Notes under the pieces: model-generated | Told to the model about the DNA's origin: nothing | Database searches by the model: none | The model's input: only the letters and a program-made list of their open reading frames with translations | In this document: positions 1 through 7,838 of the stretch, one piece after another | Layout of the letters: the number at the start of each line of letters is the position of its first letter | Numbering within the stretch: the first letter of the stretch is position 1 | Source: Flavobacteriales bacterium | Lineage (GTDB): Bacteria > Bacteroidota > Bacteroidia > Flavobacteriales_F > PHOS-HE28 | NCBI GenBank assembly: GCA_016716605.1 | Contig: JADJWA010000001.1 | Span: forward strand, 1,240,001-1,304,000 | Reading direction: 5' to 3' | DNA length: 64,000 nucleotides | Program-made: the position numbers and the translations under genes

Positions 1-186
1 AGCGTGAGGCGTGCGGGCCTTGGTCTGTTGAAATGATGCGTGCATCACCGGCGATTGTTCACTTCGATCCATGGCGGACGGCTGAGGGCCAGCTTGTTTC
101 CGTGCCAGGTCTTGAGATGCTATGGGCTATCAACAACCCTCTACCGCCAAGCTGAGCACTGCACGCGACGCGAAACCGATAACCGT

Positions 187-618
187 CTAGCGGATCACAA
201 CCCCCAAGCTGTCGTACACCACGCGCTTGATCTCGTTGCCCTCCTCGTCGAAGAAGATCCAGGTGCCGGCGTTGCGGCCTTGGTGGTATTGGCCCACGTA
301 GTAGGTGAGGCCGCTCTCGTAGAAAACCTCGGTGAGTCCTTCTTCCACGCCATCGACGTAGGCCACGCGGCTGCGCGGGCCGCCGTGCGCGAAGTAGCTA
401 TGCCAGGGCCCCACGCGCTTGCCATCGCGCATGGTGCCTTCGATGCGGCCTCCATCGGGCAGGGCCTTCACCACGCGGCCATTCTGCGGATCGGCTTGCG
501 CGGTATCGGCCGGGGCCGCCGCCGTCTGCGGTTCCGCAGCGCCGCCTTCGCAGGCTACGAAGCAGACGGCGGTCAGCGTGGCCAGGATAACGGCGGTCAG
601 GAGCGATGCCTTCTTCAT
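187..618 (-). CDS. MORN-repeat (YwqK-like) lipoprotein
   Basis: 143-residue exported protein. The start at 618 gives a lipoprotein signal: MKK, a hydrophobic core, then FVAC with the acylated Cys at residue 23; upstream in-frame starts would put unrelated sequence before it. After an Ala/Pro-rich linker, residues ~55-140 hold MORN_2-type repeats with G-x-W, Y and F spacing (GKRVGPWHSYF, GRNAGTWIFFDEEG). Such proteins are named 'antitoxin component YwqK family' in databases, but no toxin gene is adjacent and the role of the Bacteroidota copies is unknown to me. It starts 10 nt after the polyprenyl synthase stop, so the two are probably co-transcribed. Confidence 0.75.
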   Translation of the reverse strand: MKKASLLTAVILATLTAVCFVACEGGAAEPQTAAAPADTAQADPQNGRVVKALPDGGRIEGTMRDGKRVGPWHSYFAHGGPRSRVAYVDGVEEGLTEVFYESGLTYYVGQYHQGRNAGTWIFFDEEGNEIKRVVYDSLGVVIR

Positions 619-628
619 GCTGCTTCGT

Positions 629-1603
629 TCACTTGGTTCGTTCGACCGTGAGCTGCACGAGGCCTTCGAGTGCTTCCCTGGCAGGGTTGCCGGGGAATGC
701 GCGCAGCAGCTCAAGCGCGCGGTCGCGGTGCTCGAGCATGCGGCGCTGGGCGTGCACGATGCCACCGGCCTCCACAACCTTCGCGATCACGCGCTTCACG
801 GCCTGCCCATCGGTGTTCCGGTTCTTCACCACATCCACCATCCAGCGGCGGTCGGCCTTGGGCACCTGCTGCAGCGCGTGGATGAGGGGCAGCGTGAGCT
901 TCTTCTCCTTGATGTCAAGGCCGCTGGGTTTGCCGATCCCCGCACCGGAGCCGTAGTCAAAGAGGTCGTCCTTGATCTGGAAGGCGATGCCTACATGCTC
1001 GCCGAAGAGCCGCATGCGCTCCACGGCATCGGCATCCTGACCGGCGGCGCTGGCCCCGCTGGCGCAGCAGGCCGCGATGAGGCTGGCGGTCTTCTGGCGG
1101 ATGATGTCGAAATAGACGTCTTCGCTGAAGTTGAGGCCGCGCGTCTTCTCCAGCTGCAGCAGCTCGCCCTCGCTCATCTCACGCACGGCACGGCTCACGA
1201 TGCGCAGCAGCTCGAACTCGCCCTTGTCAACGGCCAGCAGCAGCCCGCGGCTCAGGAGGTAGTCGCCCACGAGCACGGCGATCTTGTTCTTCCAGAGCGC
1301 GTTGATGCTGAAGAAGCCGCGCCGCATGTTGCTGTCGTCCACCACATCGTCGTGCACGAGGGTGGCGGTGTGCAGCAGCTCGATGAGGCTGGCGGCGGTG
1401 AAGGCGCTATCGTTCACCGGCCCGAAGAGGCGTGCGCTGAGCAGGGTGAACATGGGCCGCATCTGCTTGCCCTTGCGCTTGACGATGTAGTGCATGATGC
1501 GGTCGAGGAGCGCGGCGCGGCTGCGCATGGCCTCGCGGAAGCGCGGCTCGAAGGCCTGGAGCTCCTCGGCGATGGGCCGTTGCACCTCTTCGATCGTCGG
1601 CAT
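629..1603 (-). CDS. Polyprenyl (octaprenyl-type) diphosphate synthase
   Basis: Trans-prenyltransferase of about 324 residues that condenses isopentenyl diphosphate onto an allylic diphosphate; in Bacteroidota this enzyme usually makes the menaquinone side chain. Both Asp-rich metal motifs are intact: DDVVD at ~85-89 followed by the usual RRG, and DDLFD at ~212-216. The GKQMRP substrate motif lies near residue 45. The start at 1603 is chosen over an in-frame ATG 51 nt upstream because homologues begin near this point and a CATCTTTG promoter-like box lies 5 nt before it. Chain length cannot be fixed from sequence alone. The MORN lipoprotein follows in the same direction. Confidence 0.9.
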   Translation of the reverse strand: MPTIEEVQRPIAEELQAFEPRFREAMRSRAALLDRIMHYIVKRKGKQMRPMFTLLSARLFGPVNDSAFTAASLIELLHTATLVHDDVVDDSNMRRGFFSINALWKNKIAVLVGDYLLSRGLLLAVDKGEFELLRIVSRAVREMSEGELLQLEKTRGLNFSEDVYFDIIRQKTASLIAACCASGASAAGQDADAVERMRLFGEHVGIAFQIKDDLFDYGSGAGIGKPSGLDIKEKKLTLPLIHALQQVPKADRRWMVDVVKNRNTDGQAVKRVIAKVVEAGGIVHAQRRMLEHRDRALELLRAFPGNPAREALEGLVQLTVERTK

Positions 1604-1608
1604 CGGGG

Positions 1609-1616
1609 CAAAGATG
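1609..1616 (-). promoter_or_regulatory. -7 box (CATCTTTG) of polyprenyl synthase
   Basis: Read on the minus strand this is CATCTTTG, one mismatch from the Bacteroidota -7 consensus TAnnTTTG. Only 5 nt separate it from the ATG at 1603. Confidence 0.4.
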
Positions 1617-1690
1617 GACAGCGGGCCATCACCGGAAGGGACAACCACGGGCACCGGCGAACGTCCGTTAGGGGATGGTTGTTCCCCAGC

Positions 1691-1698
1691 TACCTTTC
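1691..1698 (+). promoter_or_regulatory. -7 box (TACCTTTC) of outer-membrane protein gene
   Basis: TACCTTTC matches TAnnTTTG except at the last base. It lies 12 nt before the ATG at 1711 and supports that start. Confidence 0.5.
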
Positions 1699-1710
1699 CC
1701 GCCTAACGCC

Positions 1711-2445
1711 ATGATGACCATCCGATCCGTGCTCCTTGCCCTGGCCATCTGCGCTGCAGGCCTCGCGCATGCGCAGGACAAGCCCAAGAAGAGCAAGCAG
1801 CAGGCGCGCGTGCTGCTCTACAAGGAACAGCTGGCGCAGCAGTTCGATACGGTGAAGTGCATCAAGAACGTGTTCAAGCTGAACCCGCTGATCTTCTTCC
1901 GCGGCGAGGTTCCGCTCTACTACGAGCGCGCGCTCACCCCGAAGCTGAGCCTGGAGGTGGGCCTGGGCTTCACCGCGCGCAATTACCTCGCGCTCTCCTG
2001 GGTGGGCGACGATGCCGATGAGTACGGTGCGGGCACCAAGATCCTCTACAACCCGAGCTACCACATCGGCGCGCGCTTCTACCTCACGGACGACCTGGAG
2101 CCTTCCGGGGTGTACATCAACCCGGAGTTCGCGCACCTGGTGTACAGCAAGCTGATCAAGGAGAAGAACGCGGACGGGACCTTCAGCGATCGCCAGCGGC
2201 TCGACGAGCGCACCTACAACGATGTGCGCGTGATGGTCGGCTACCAGAGCCTGGGCTACAGCAGCAATTGGATCCTCGATTTCTACGGCGGGCTTGGTTT
2301 CCGCAATCGCGACAACCTCGTGGTGCGGGAGACGCACATCATCAATGCGGACCCTGAGCCGGATGAGTACCTGTACGACGATGTCCGGGAGAACAAAAAC
2401 GTGATCGCCTTCTTCCTGGGGGTGCGGATCGGCGTGGGTTTCTGA
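1711..2445 (+). CDS. Outer-membrane beta-barrel protein, unknown function
   Basis: 244-residue exported protein. The start at 1711 gives a clear signal peptide (MMTIRSVLLALAICA, cleavage after AHA-Q near residue 22). The mature protein opens with a Lys/Gln-rich stretch, then shows alternating hydrophobic/aromatic strands (PLYYERALTPKLSLEVGLGF, YHIGARFYLT, FYGGLGFRNRDN) and ends VRIGVGF, with the terminal Phe typical of outer-membrane barrels. It resembles DUF3575-like small barrels of Bacteroidota, but I cannot name a family with certainty. It stands alone, convergent with rlmN. Confidence 0.7.
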   Translation: MMTIRSVLLALAICAAGLAHAQDKPKKSKQQARVLLYKEQLAQQFDTVKCIKNVFKLNPLIFFRGEVPLYYERALTPKLSLEVGLGFTARNYLALSWVGDDADEYGAGTKILYNPSYHIGARFYLTDDLEPSGVYINPEFAHLVYSKLIKEKNADGTFSDRQRLDERTYNDVRVMVGYQSLGYSSNWILDFYGGLGFRNRDNLVVRETHIINADPEPDEYLYDDVRENKNVIAFFLGVRIGVGF

Positions 2446-2462
2446 GTGCGGAATGCCGGTTG

Positions 2463-2510
2463 CCGGTTGAAGGTTCAATCAACCCTCAACCATCGTCAAC
2501 CTTCAGCCGG
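2463..2510. terminator. Bidirectional hairpin between convergent genes
   Basis: CCGGTTGAAGGTT (2463-2475) pairs with AACCTTCAGCCGG (2498-2510): 13 bp with one G-T wobble and a 22-nt loop containing TCAACC repeats. It lies between the outer-membrane protein stop and the rlmN stop, and is probably a shared transcription stop; there is no strong T-tract. Confidence 0.5.
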
Positions 2511-2534
2511 TCATTCCGAGCGGAGCGAAGGAAC
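2511..2534. repeat. Dispersed intergenic-type repeat overlapping the rlmN 3' end
   Basis: TCATTCCGAGCGGAGCGAAG plus GAAC resembles the 'TCATTCCGAGCG(A/G)AGCGA(A)GGAA' sequence that I recall as common between genes in Bacteroidota. Here it supplies the last codons and the stop of rlmN. The family assignment is from memory and not checked. Confidence 0.4.
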
Positions 2535-3584
2535 AACCTTCACAGCTGCATTCTTATTGGCCAATTGCCCGCAGGCCGCATCGATGTCGCGCCCGCGGCT
2601 GCGGCGGATGCGCGCCACGATCCCCTTCTTGCCGAGGTATTGCTGGAAGGCCTCGGCATCCTTGCTCTCGGTCCTTCCGAACTCACCGCCGTCGATCGGG
2701 TTGTACTCGATCAGGTTCACCTTGGCGTGCACGTCGCTCGCGTATTTCACCAGCTCTTGCGCATCAGCCAATGAATCGTTGAAGCCGCGCAGGAGGATGT
2801 ACTCGAATGTGACGTCCTTCCGCAGCGTGCGGGTGTAGTAGCGCAAGGCATCCTTCAGTTCGGCCAGCGTGTTCTGCTCGTTAATGGGCATGATGCGGTC
2901 GCGCTTGGCATCGTTGGCGGCGTGCAAGGAGAGCGCGAGGTTGAATCGCGCGCCATCATCGGCCAGCTTGCGGATCATCTTCGCGATGCCCGCCGTGCTC
3001 ACGGTGATGCGCCGCGCGCTCATGCCCAGGCCGTCCTCGGCGGTGATCCGTTCCGCACTGCGCATGGTGTTGGCGTAATTGAGCAGCGGCTCGCCCATGC
3101 CCATGTACACGATGTTGGTGAGGCCCTGCTTGTAGTACTTCTGCGCGAGCTGGTCGATGAGCACCACTTGATCCACGATCTCGCCCGCATCGAGGTTGCG
3201 CACGCGCTTGAGCTTGCCGGTGGCGCAGAAGCTGCACGTCAGGCTGCACCCGATCTGGCTGCTGATGCAGGCGGTTAGGCGCGTGGGCGTTGGGATGAGC
3301 ACGCCTTCCACCACGTGGCCATCATGCGTCCGGAACGCGCACTTCACGGTGCCATCCTGGCTGCGCTGCTCCTCGGCCAGCACCAAGGGCCGCAGCACGG
3401 TGCGCTCCGCCAATGCAGCGCGGAAGGCTTTGGGCAGGTCGCTCATATCATCGAACGAGCGGGCCTTCTTCTTCCAGAGCCATTCCCAGAGCTGCTTGGC
3501 GCGGTAGGGCTTCTCACCCAGCTCCGCGACGAGCGACTTGATCTCGTCGAGGGGTAGGGAGCGGAGGTCGGGGGTCACCACCAT
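2511..3584 (-). CDS. rlmN: 23S rRNA/tRNA adenine-C2 methyltransferase RlmN
   Basis: Radical-SAM enzyme (357 residues) that methylates C2 of A2503 in 23S rRNA and A37 of some tRNAs. The CSLTCSFC motif supplies the CxxxCxxC iron-sulfur cysteines at ~113, 117 and 120, and the C-terminal DIDAACGQL carries the second catalytic cysteine that forms the methyl-thio intermediate. The GMGEPLLN motif is also present. The N-terminal RNA-binding helical domain (KPYRAKQLWEWLW) is intact. The start at 3584 (MVVTPDL) is preferred; a GACCTTTG box lies 6 nt before it. The last residues (VVPSLRSE) come from a dispersed repeat rather than conserved coding sequence. Confidence 0.96.
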   Translation of the reverse strand: MVVTPDLRSLPLDEIKSLVAELGEKPYRAKQLWEWLWKKKARSFDDMSDLPKAFRAALAERTVLRPLVLAEEQRSQDGTVKCAFRTHDGHVVEGVLIPTPTRLTACISSQIGCSLTCSFCATGKLKRVRNLDAGEIVDQVVLIDQLAQKYYKQGLTNIVYMGMGEPLLNYANTMRSAERITAEDGLGMSARRITVSTAGIAKMIRKLADDGARFNLALSLHAANDAKRDRIMPINEQNTLAELKDALRYYTRTLRKDVTFEYILLRGFNDSLADAQELVKYASDVHAKVNLIEYNPIDGGEFGRTESKDAEAFQQYLGKKGIVARIRRSRGRDIDAACGQLANKNAAVKVVPSLRSE

Positions 3585-3590
3585 GCAGGG

Positions 3591-3598
3591 CAAAGGTC
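3591..3598 (-). promoter_or_regulatory. -7 box (GACCTTTG) of rlmN
   Basis: Minus-strand GACCTTTG, one base from TAnnTTTG, 6 nt before the ATG at 3584. Confidence 0.4.
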
Positions 3599-3620
3599 GT
3601 TGGTCAGCCCTGTCCCCGGC

Positions 3621-4253
3621 TCAGCGAGTGGCACCAAGTTGCCTGTTCGCCTCCCTGAGGTAGCGGAGCATGGTCTCGGTGTCCGTCTTGTCCGGCTCGG
3701 CCTCGAAGCGTGCGAAGAGTTCGGGGAGGTCGCCCAGGACGATGCGCATGTACGAGGGGAGCAAGAGGTTGACGACGCCGGTCCGCGCGTTCAGCACATA
3801 GTGCGTGTAACCTGCATTCCGCGCGTCGCTGCTCCAGGTCTCAAAACCTCCGGTGTTCCTGCCGAGCACGGCCGTATTGCGCATGAGACTCTCTTGCTGA
3901 TCGTGCGGGGTGTACGGTGGACCTGTGAAGTAGCAGAACGCACCCATCTCTTTCATCCCCACAAAGTGCTTGCGGTCGATGCTCAGATACAAGGTATCGT
4001 CCCAAACCAAGCCCCATAGATTCCTGAGCTGGGCCAGGCGTTGGTCCAGCTCAACCCAGAACGTGACGCTCTCATATTTCTTCTTGGGATAAGTGCGGCG
4101 CAGGCTGGGATCGATTCCCGGAACGGGATTGCCCATTTTCCAATCCATGAAACTATCGTAGGCCCCTTCGCCCGATTGCGCGGTCGAGGCGCTCGGAGCA
4201 AGCAGCATGGATGCCAGTCCTCCGCCCAGCACGAGCCGCTTTCCGAGGTGCAT
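3621..4253 (-). CDS. Exported protein of unknown function
   Basis: 210 residues. A signal peptide is visible (MHLGKRLVLGGGLASMLL, cleavage near STA-Q, residue ~25). The mature part is rich in Trp, Tyr and Arg (MDWKMGNPVPGIDPS, FWVELDQRLAQLRNLWG) and has no motif I recognise; there is one Cys and no membrane segment. Base composition is a little lower in GC than its neighbours between ~3900 and 4150. It is flanked by rlmN (transcribed away in the same direction) and ispD. A perfect TAnnTTTG box lies 4 nt before the start, so it probably has its own promoter. Confidence 0.65.
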   Translation of the reverse strand: MHLGKRLVLGGGLASMLLAPSASTAQSGEGAYDSFMDWKMGNPVPGIDPSLRRTYPKKKYESVTFWVELDQRLAQLRNLWGLVWDDTLYLSIDRKHFVGMKEMGAFCYFTGPPYTPHDQQESLMRNTAVLGRNTGGFETWSSDARNAGYTHYVLNARTGVVNLLLPSYMRIVLGDLPELFARFEAEPDKTDTETMLRYLREANRQLGATR

Positions 4254-4257
4254 GGAA

Positions 4258-4265
4258 CAAAACTA
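4258..4265 (-). promoter_or_regulatory. Perfect -7 box (TAGTTTTG), 4 nt from ATG
   Basis: Minus-strand TAGTTTTG is an exact TAnnTTTG. It ends 4 nt before the ATG at 4253, which leaves almost no room for a 5' leader. Confidence 0.55.
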
Positions 4266-4275
4266 GTCGCAGGCT

Positions 4276-4938
4276 TCAGGCCAGCAGCAAGCCGGCCATC
4301 TCCAAGTCAATCCGGCCGGTCACCTTGATATTGTTCTCTTCGCCCTCCACCAGCGCCACCCTCACTCCAAGCCGCTCCACGAGCGTGGCTTCATCGGTGA
4401 AGGCGGGGTCGTACGGCTGCTCGAATGCCTTGCGCAAGAGATCGGTGTGGAAGCATTGCGGCGTTTGCACGGCCAGCAGTTTCGAGCGGTCGAGCGCACG
4501 TGATCCCTCGGCGGTGGTCTCGCGGATGCTCGGCACCACGGGTACTACAGGGATCGCCGCGGCGTGCTTGTCCGCAGCATCGAAGCAGCGCGCGATCAGC
4601 TCAGTGCTCACCAGCGGCCGTACGCCATCATGCACGGCGACGAGCCCGTCGCCTTCCACCTTCTCGAGGCCGGCCTTCACGCTGTGCCAGCGCTGCTCGC
4701 CACCGGCCACCACCTCGTGCTCGATGAAGAAGCGATGGCCCATGCACAGCGCTTTCCAGATGTCGAAGTGCTCCGGCGGCAGCACCACGATCAGCGCCAT
4801 TCCCGGATCGAAGCGATGGAAGGCCTCGATGGTCCACATCAGCAGGGGACGGCCCTTCACCGTTTGGAACTGCTTGGGAACGGGGCCTCCCAGGCGTTTG
4901 CCGGAGCCGCCAGCGACGATGATGGTGGAGCGGTGCAT
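4276..4938 (-). CDS. ispD: 2-C-methyl-D-erythritol 4-phosphate cytidylyltransferase
   Basis: Makes CDP-methylerythritol from MEP and CTP, step three of the non-mevalonate isoprenoid pathway. The 220-residue length is normal. The nucleotide-binding signature AGGSGKRLGGPVPKQF lies at residues ~8-23; VHDGVRPLVS, TPQCFHTDLL and the T-D-E-A motif (AFTDEATLVE) follow in the usual order. The start at 4938 (MHRSTIIVAGG) is chosen because the catalytic loop must be near the N-terminus; the in-frame ATG 48 nt upstream adds unrelated residues. It lies downstream of queA, separated by a hairpin, so it may be independently transcribed. Confidence 0.96.
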   Translation of the reverse strand: MHRSTIIVAGGSGKRLGGPVPKQFQTVKGRPLLMWTIEAFHRFDPGMALIVVLPPEHFDIWKALCMGHRFFIEHEVVAGGEQRWHSVKAGLEKVEGDGLVAVHDGVRPLVSTELIARCFDAADKHAAAIPVVPVVPSIRETTAEGSRALDRSKLLAVQTPQCFHTDLLRKAFEQPYDPAFTDEATLVERLGVRVALVEGEENNIKVTGRIDLEMAGLLLA

Positions 4939-4995
4939 GGGAATTGCCGAGGGGGCGCAGAGTCGCGGGGATGCAGGGGCTGTCACAAAGAAAAG

Positions 4996-5023
4996 AGGCG
5001 CAGAGCATCTCCTCTCTGCGCCT
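4996..5023 (-). terminator. Hairpin terminator after queA
   Basis: AGGCGCAGAG (4996-5005) pairs perfectly with CTCTGCGCCT (5014-5023) around an 8-nt loop. On the minus strand the stem is followed by CTTTTCTTTG, a T-rich tract, as expected for a rho-independent terminator of queA. The arm sequence GAGGCGCAGAGC recurs at 21154-21165. Confidence 0.65.
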
Positions 5024-5045
5024 TAGCGTCCTTGCGGCTTGATCT

Positions 5046-6095
5046 TCAGATGATGAGCATCGCGTCCCCGTAGCTGAAGAAGCGGTACTTGTCCTTGATG
5101 GCCACCTTGTAGGCATTCCACACGTGATCGTATCCGCCGAAGGCGCACACCTGCATGAGCAAGGTGCTCTCGGGCATGTGGAAGTTGGTGACCATGCTGT
5201 CGGCGATGCTGAAGTCGTAGGGCGGATAGATGAACTTGTTCGTCCATCCGTTCATCGGCTTCAGGTGGTTGTTGGTGCTCACGCTGCTCTCGATGCCGCG
5301 CATGGTGGTGGTGCCCACGCAGCACACGCGCTTCTTCGCATCCTTGGCCTTGTTGATGATGTCGCAGGCCTCGCGGGTGATGATCACCTGCTCGCTGTCC
5401 ATCTTATGCTTGGTGAGGTCCTCCACCTCCACCGGACGGAAGCTGCCCAGGCCCACGTGCAGGGTGACCTCGGCGAAGTTCATGCCCTTGAGCTCCATGC
5501 GCTTCATCAGCTCGCGGCTGAAGTGCAGGCCCGCGGTGGGAGCGGCCACCGCCCCTTCGTGCTTGGCATAGATGGTCTGGTAGCGCTCGGCGTCGCTGGC
5601 CTCGGTCTCGCGCTTGATGTAGCGCGGCAGCGGGGTCTCGCCCATCTCAGTGATGGTGCGCTTGAACTCCTCGTACGGGCCATCGAAGAGGAAGCGCAAG
5701 GTGCGGCCGCGGCTGGTGGTGTTGTCGATCACCTCGGCTACGAGCTCATCGTCCTTGCCGAAATAGAGCTTGTTGCCGATGCGGATCTTCCGCGCAGGGT
5801 CCACCACCACATCCCAGAGCAGGCTCTCGCGATTGAGCTCGCGCAGCATGAACACCTCGATCTTGGCGCCGGTCTTCTCCTTGTTGCCCCACATGCGGGC
5901 CGGGAACACCTTGGTATTGTTCAGGATGAAGGTGTCGCCTTCGTCGAAGTAGTCGAGGAGGTTCTTGAACTTCTTGTGCTCGATCTTGCCATCCTTGCGG
6001 TGCACGACCATCAGCTTGCTCCCGTCGCGGTCCTTGGTGGGATAGAGGGCGATCTGCTCCTTCGGGAGGTTGAACTTGAATGCGTTGAGTTTCAT
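5046..6095 (-). CDS. queA: tRNA preQ1(34) S-adenosylmethionine ribosyltransferase-isomerase
   Basis: 349 residues, the normal length. QueA transfers the ribosyl part of SAM to preQ1 at tRNA position 34 to form epoxyqueuosine. Family features are present: N-terminal FKFNLPKEQIALYP, D-R-D-G-S-K, ILNNTKVFPAR near residue 60, the central AAPTAGLHFS motif, and HVGLGSFRPVEVEDL. The C-terminal region (NFHMPESTLLMQVCAFGGYD) is also complete. It sits in a minus-strand group ftsX-DUF3098-uppP-truB-queA often seen in Bacteroidota. The 137-nt gap before it carries its own promoter-like sequence. Confidence 0.97.
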   Translation of the reverse strand: MKLNAFKFNLPKEQIALYPTKDRDGSKLMVVHRKDGKIEHKKFKNLLDYFDEGDTFILNNTKVFPARMWGNKEKTGAKIEVFMLRELNRESLLWDVVVDPARKIRIGNKLYFGKDDELVAEVIDNTTSRGRTLRFLFDGPYEEFKRTITEMGETPLPRYIKRETEASDAERYQTIYAKHEGAVAAPTAGLHFSRELMKRMELKGMNFAEVTLHVGLGSFRPVEVEDLTKHKMDSEQVIITREACDIINKAKDAKKRVCCVGTTTMRGIESSVSTNNHLKPMNGWTNKFIYPPYDFSIADSMVTNFHMPESTLLMQVCAFGGYDHVWNAYKVAIKDKYRFFSYGDAMLII

Positions 6096-6138
6096 GTGGA
6101 ATGCGGGGTCTTACGGGGCCTCGCCGGGTTTGGGGGGC

Positions 6139-6171
6139 CGAATATAGTGTCACGGTTAAGCCAAGGTCAAA
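6139..6171 (-). promoter_or_regulatory. Two-part promoter upstream of queA
   Basis: On the minus strand, TTTG (6168-6171) is followed after 21 nt by TATATTCG (6139-6146), close to the Bacteroidota -33 TTTG / -7 TAnnTTTG pair. It lies 43 nt before the queA start. Confidence 0.5.
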
Positions 6172-6232
6172 GAACTTCGCATTCAGGGGATTATACCCGG
6201 AATTCAACAGCCACGAGAAGTCCTTGGGCGGG

Positions 6233-6961
6233 CTATTGGGCTCCTCGGTCGGGCAAAGGGGCAATGTGCTGCGCCCATGCCTCGGGCTCGTGCGCATCTT
6301 TCACCGAGTAAGCTCCGATGGCCGTGCGCCGCAAAGCGCTCAAATGCGCGCCGCAGCCCAGCGCTTGGCCGATGTCGTGCGCGAGCGAGCGGATGTAGGT
6401 GCCCTTGCTTACATGCACTTCGAAATCGACTTGAGCGCCCCGGACGGCTGTGACTTCCAATTGACTGATGATCACTTTCATCACGGGCATCACCACCTCG
6501 TGGGCGCGCTCGGGATCGCGGGCCAGGAAGTAGGCGCGCTCGCCCTCGAAGCGCTTCGCGGAATAATTCGGAGGGCGCTGATCCACTTCGCCGATGAAGC
6601 GGGCGAATACGGCGCGTATCTCCACGTCGCTGAAGTGCTCCCACGGCCCGCTGGGCACGGTGGCCGTCTCCAGATCGTAGCTGGGCGTGGTGCTGCCAAG
6701 GGTGATGGTGCCCGCGTAGGTCTTCTCCAATCCCGTGAGCGCGGGCAGCTGCTTGGTGAGCGGGCCATAGGCCATGATCAGCAGTCCGCTCGCCAGCGGA
6801 TCCAAGGTGCCGGCATGCCCCACCTTGAAATTGCGGCGCTGCACCACGCTGCGCATGGCACCGCGGATCTTCTTCACCGCATCGAAGCTGGTCCAGCCGA
6901 GGGGCTTGTCCACCAGGATGAGGCCACCGGCGATCGGGTCGAAGACATGATCATGGATCAT
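6233..6961 (-). CDS. truB: tRNA pseudouridine(55) synthase TruB
   Basis: 242 residues. Makes pseudouridine 55 in the T-loop of tRNAs. The catalytic motif GHAGTLDPLASG holds the nucleophilic Asp at ~54; GLILVDKPLGWTSFD and the YSAKRFEGERAY and GTYIRSLAHDIG motifs are in the usual order. The C-terminus is short (ends soon after LRRTAIGAYSVKDA), so the PUA domain is absent, as in many Bacteroidota TruB. The start at 6961 lies 4 nt after the uppP stop, giving tight translational spacing; the longer frame upstream lies inside uppP. Confidence 0.95.
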   Translation of the reverse strand: MIHDHVFDPIAGGLILVDKPLGWTSFDAVKKIRGAMRSVVQRRNFKVGHAGTLDPLASGLLIMAYGPLTKQLPALTGLEKTYAGTITLGSTTPSYDLETATVPSGPWEHFSDVEIRAVFARFIGEVDQRPPNYSAKRFEGERAYFLARDPERAHEVVMPVMKVIISQLEVTAVRGAQVDFEVHVSKGTYIRSLAHDIGQALGCGAHLSALRRTAIGAYSVKDAHEPEAWAQHIAPLPDRGAQ

Positions 6962-6965
6962 GGGC

Positions 6966-7838
6966 TCAGAACATCTGCATCTGAATGCCCAGGAAGTGCA
7001 GCGCGATGATGACGCCGCCCACTGCGATGCGGTACCAGCCGAAGGCCTTGAAGCCATGCTTGGTGAGGAAGCCGATGAAGCCGCGGATGGCGACGATGGC
7101 CACGATGAAGGCCACCACATTCCCGATATAGAAGAGCTTGATCTGTTCCGTCGTGATGATGTTATTAAGGAAGAAGTACTCGATGAATCCGCCTAAATCC
7201 CAGCTCATAAGGAAGGCGTTGTGATGCTCGACGAACGCCCCATGATCTTTCAGGTAATCAAATGTCGACTTCACCGTTGCCGCGAACATGGTGGGCACGG
7301 CGAGGAAGAAGCTGAACTCGGCAGCATGCTTGCGCGTGAGGCCTTGCGACAGGCCACCGATGATCGTGGCGGCCGATCGTGACACCCCTGGCACCATGGC
7401 CAGGCATTGCCACGCCCCGATGGTGAAGGCCTTGCGCCACGTGATGGGTTGCGGCCCGGTATCCGTTCCGCCCGGCATCCAGCGATCGATGAAGAGGAAT
7501 ACGATGCCGCCGAGGAAGAGCGCGAGGCCCACCACGAAGACATTCTCCAGCAGCGCATCGATGTGCTCTTTGAAGAGCAAGCCGGCGATCACCGCCGGGA
7601 TGAAGCCCGCGAGGAGCTTGATGTAGAAATCGATGCTCTGGAAGAAGCGCTTCCAGTACAGCACCACCACGCTGAGGATGGTGCCGAACTGGATGGCAAC
7701 GGTGAAGAGCTTCACGAACTCATCCTTCTCGATGCCCATGAGCGCCGAGCCGATGATCATGTGGCCCGTGCTAGAGACGGGCAGGAATTCGGTGAGCCCC
7801 TCGATGATGGCCAGGATGATGGCCTGCAGCAGCGTCAT
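6966..7838 (-). CDS. uppP: Undecaprenyl-diphosphate phosphatase
   Basis: 290-residue integral membrane enzyme of the BacA family that recycles undecaprenyl diphosphate for peptidoglycan and other envelope polymers. Signature motifs: IEGLTEFLPVSSTGH (residues 12-26, acidic catalytic region) and VPGVSRSAATI (149-159). Hydrophobic segments fill the rest. Residues ~197-232 (around SWDLGGFIEYFFLNN) look like an insertion relative to the usual family and are encoded by a more AT-rich stretch. Its ATG overlaps the TGA of the DUF3098 gene (ATGA). Confidence 0.96.
   Translation of the reverse strand: MTLLQAIILAIIEGLTEFLPVSSTGHMIIGSALMGIEKDEFVKLFTVAIQFGTILSVVVLYWKRFFQSIDFYIKLLAGFIPAVIAGLLFKEHIDALLENVFVVGLALFLGGIVFLFIDRWMPGGTDTGPQPITWRKAFTIGAWQCLAMVPGVSRSAATIIGGLSQGLTRKHAAEFSFFLAVPTMFAATVKSTFDYLKDHGAFVEHHNAFLMSWDLGGFIEYFFLNNIITTEQIKLFYIGNVVAFIVAIVAIRGFIGFLTKHGFKAFGWYRIAVGGVIIALHFLGIQMQMF

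Noticed and set aside
419..1714. Long plus-strand open frame (431 codons) opposite the polyprenyl synthase
   Set aside because: It is antisense to a gene with clear catalytic motifs; its His/Ala/Glu-rich composition is the usual shadow of GC-rich coding DNA.
6096..6232. Possible preQ1 riboswitch before queA
   Set aside because: Searched by eye for the short preQ1-I hairpin with an A-rich tail; only a promoter-like pair was found.
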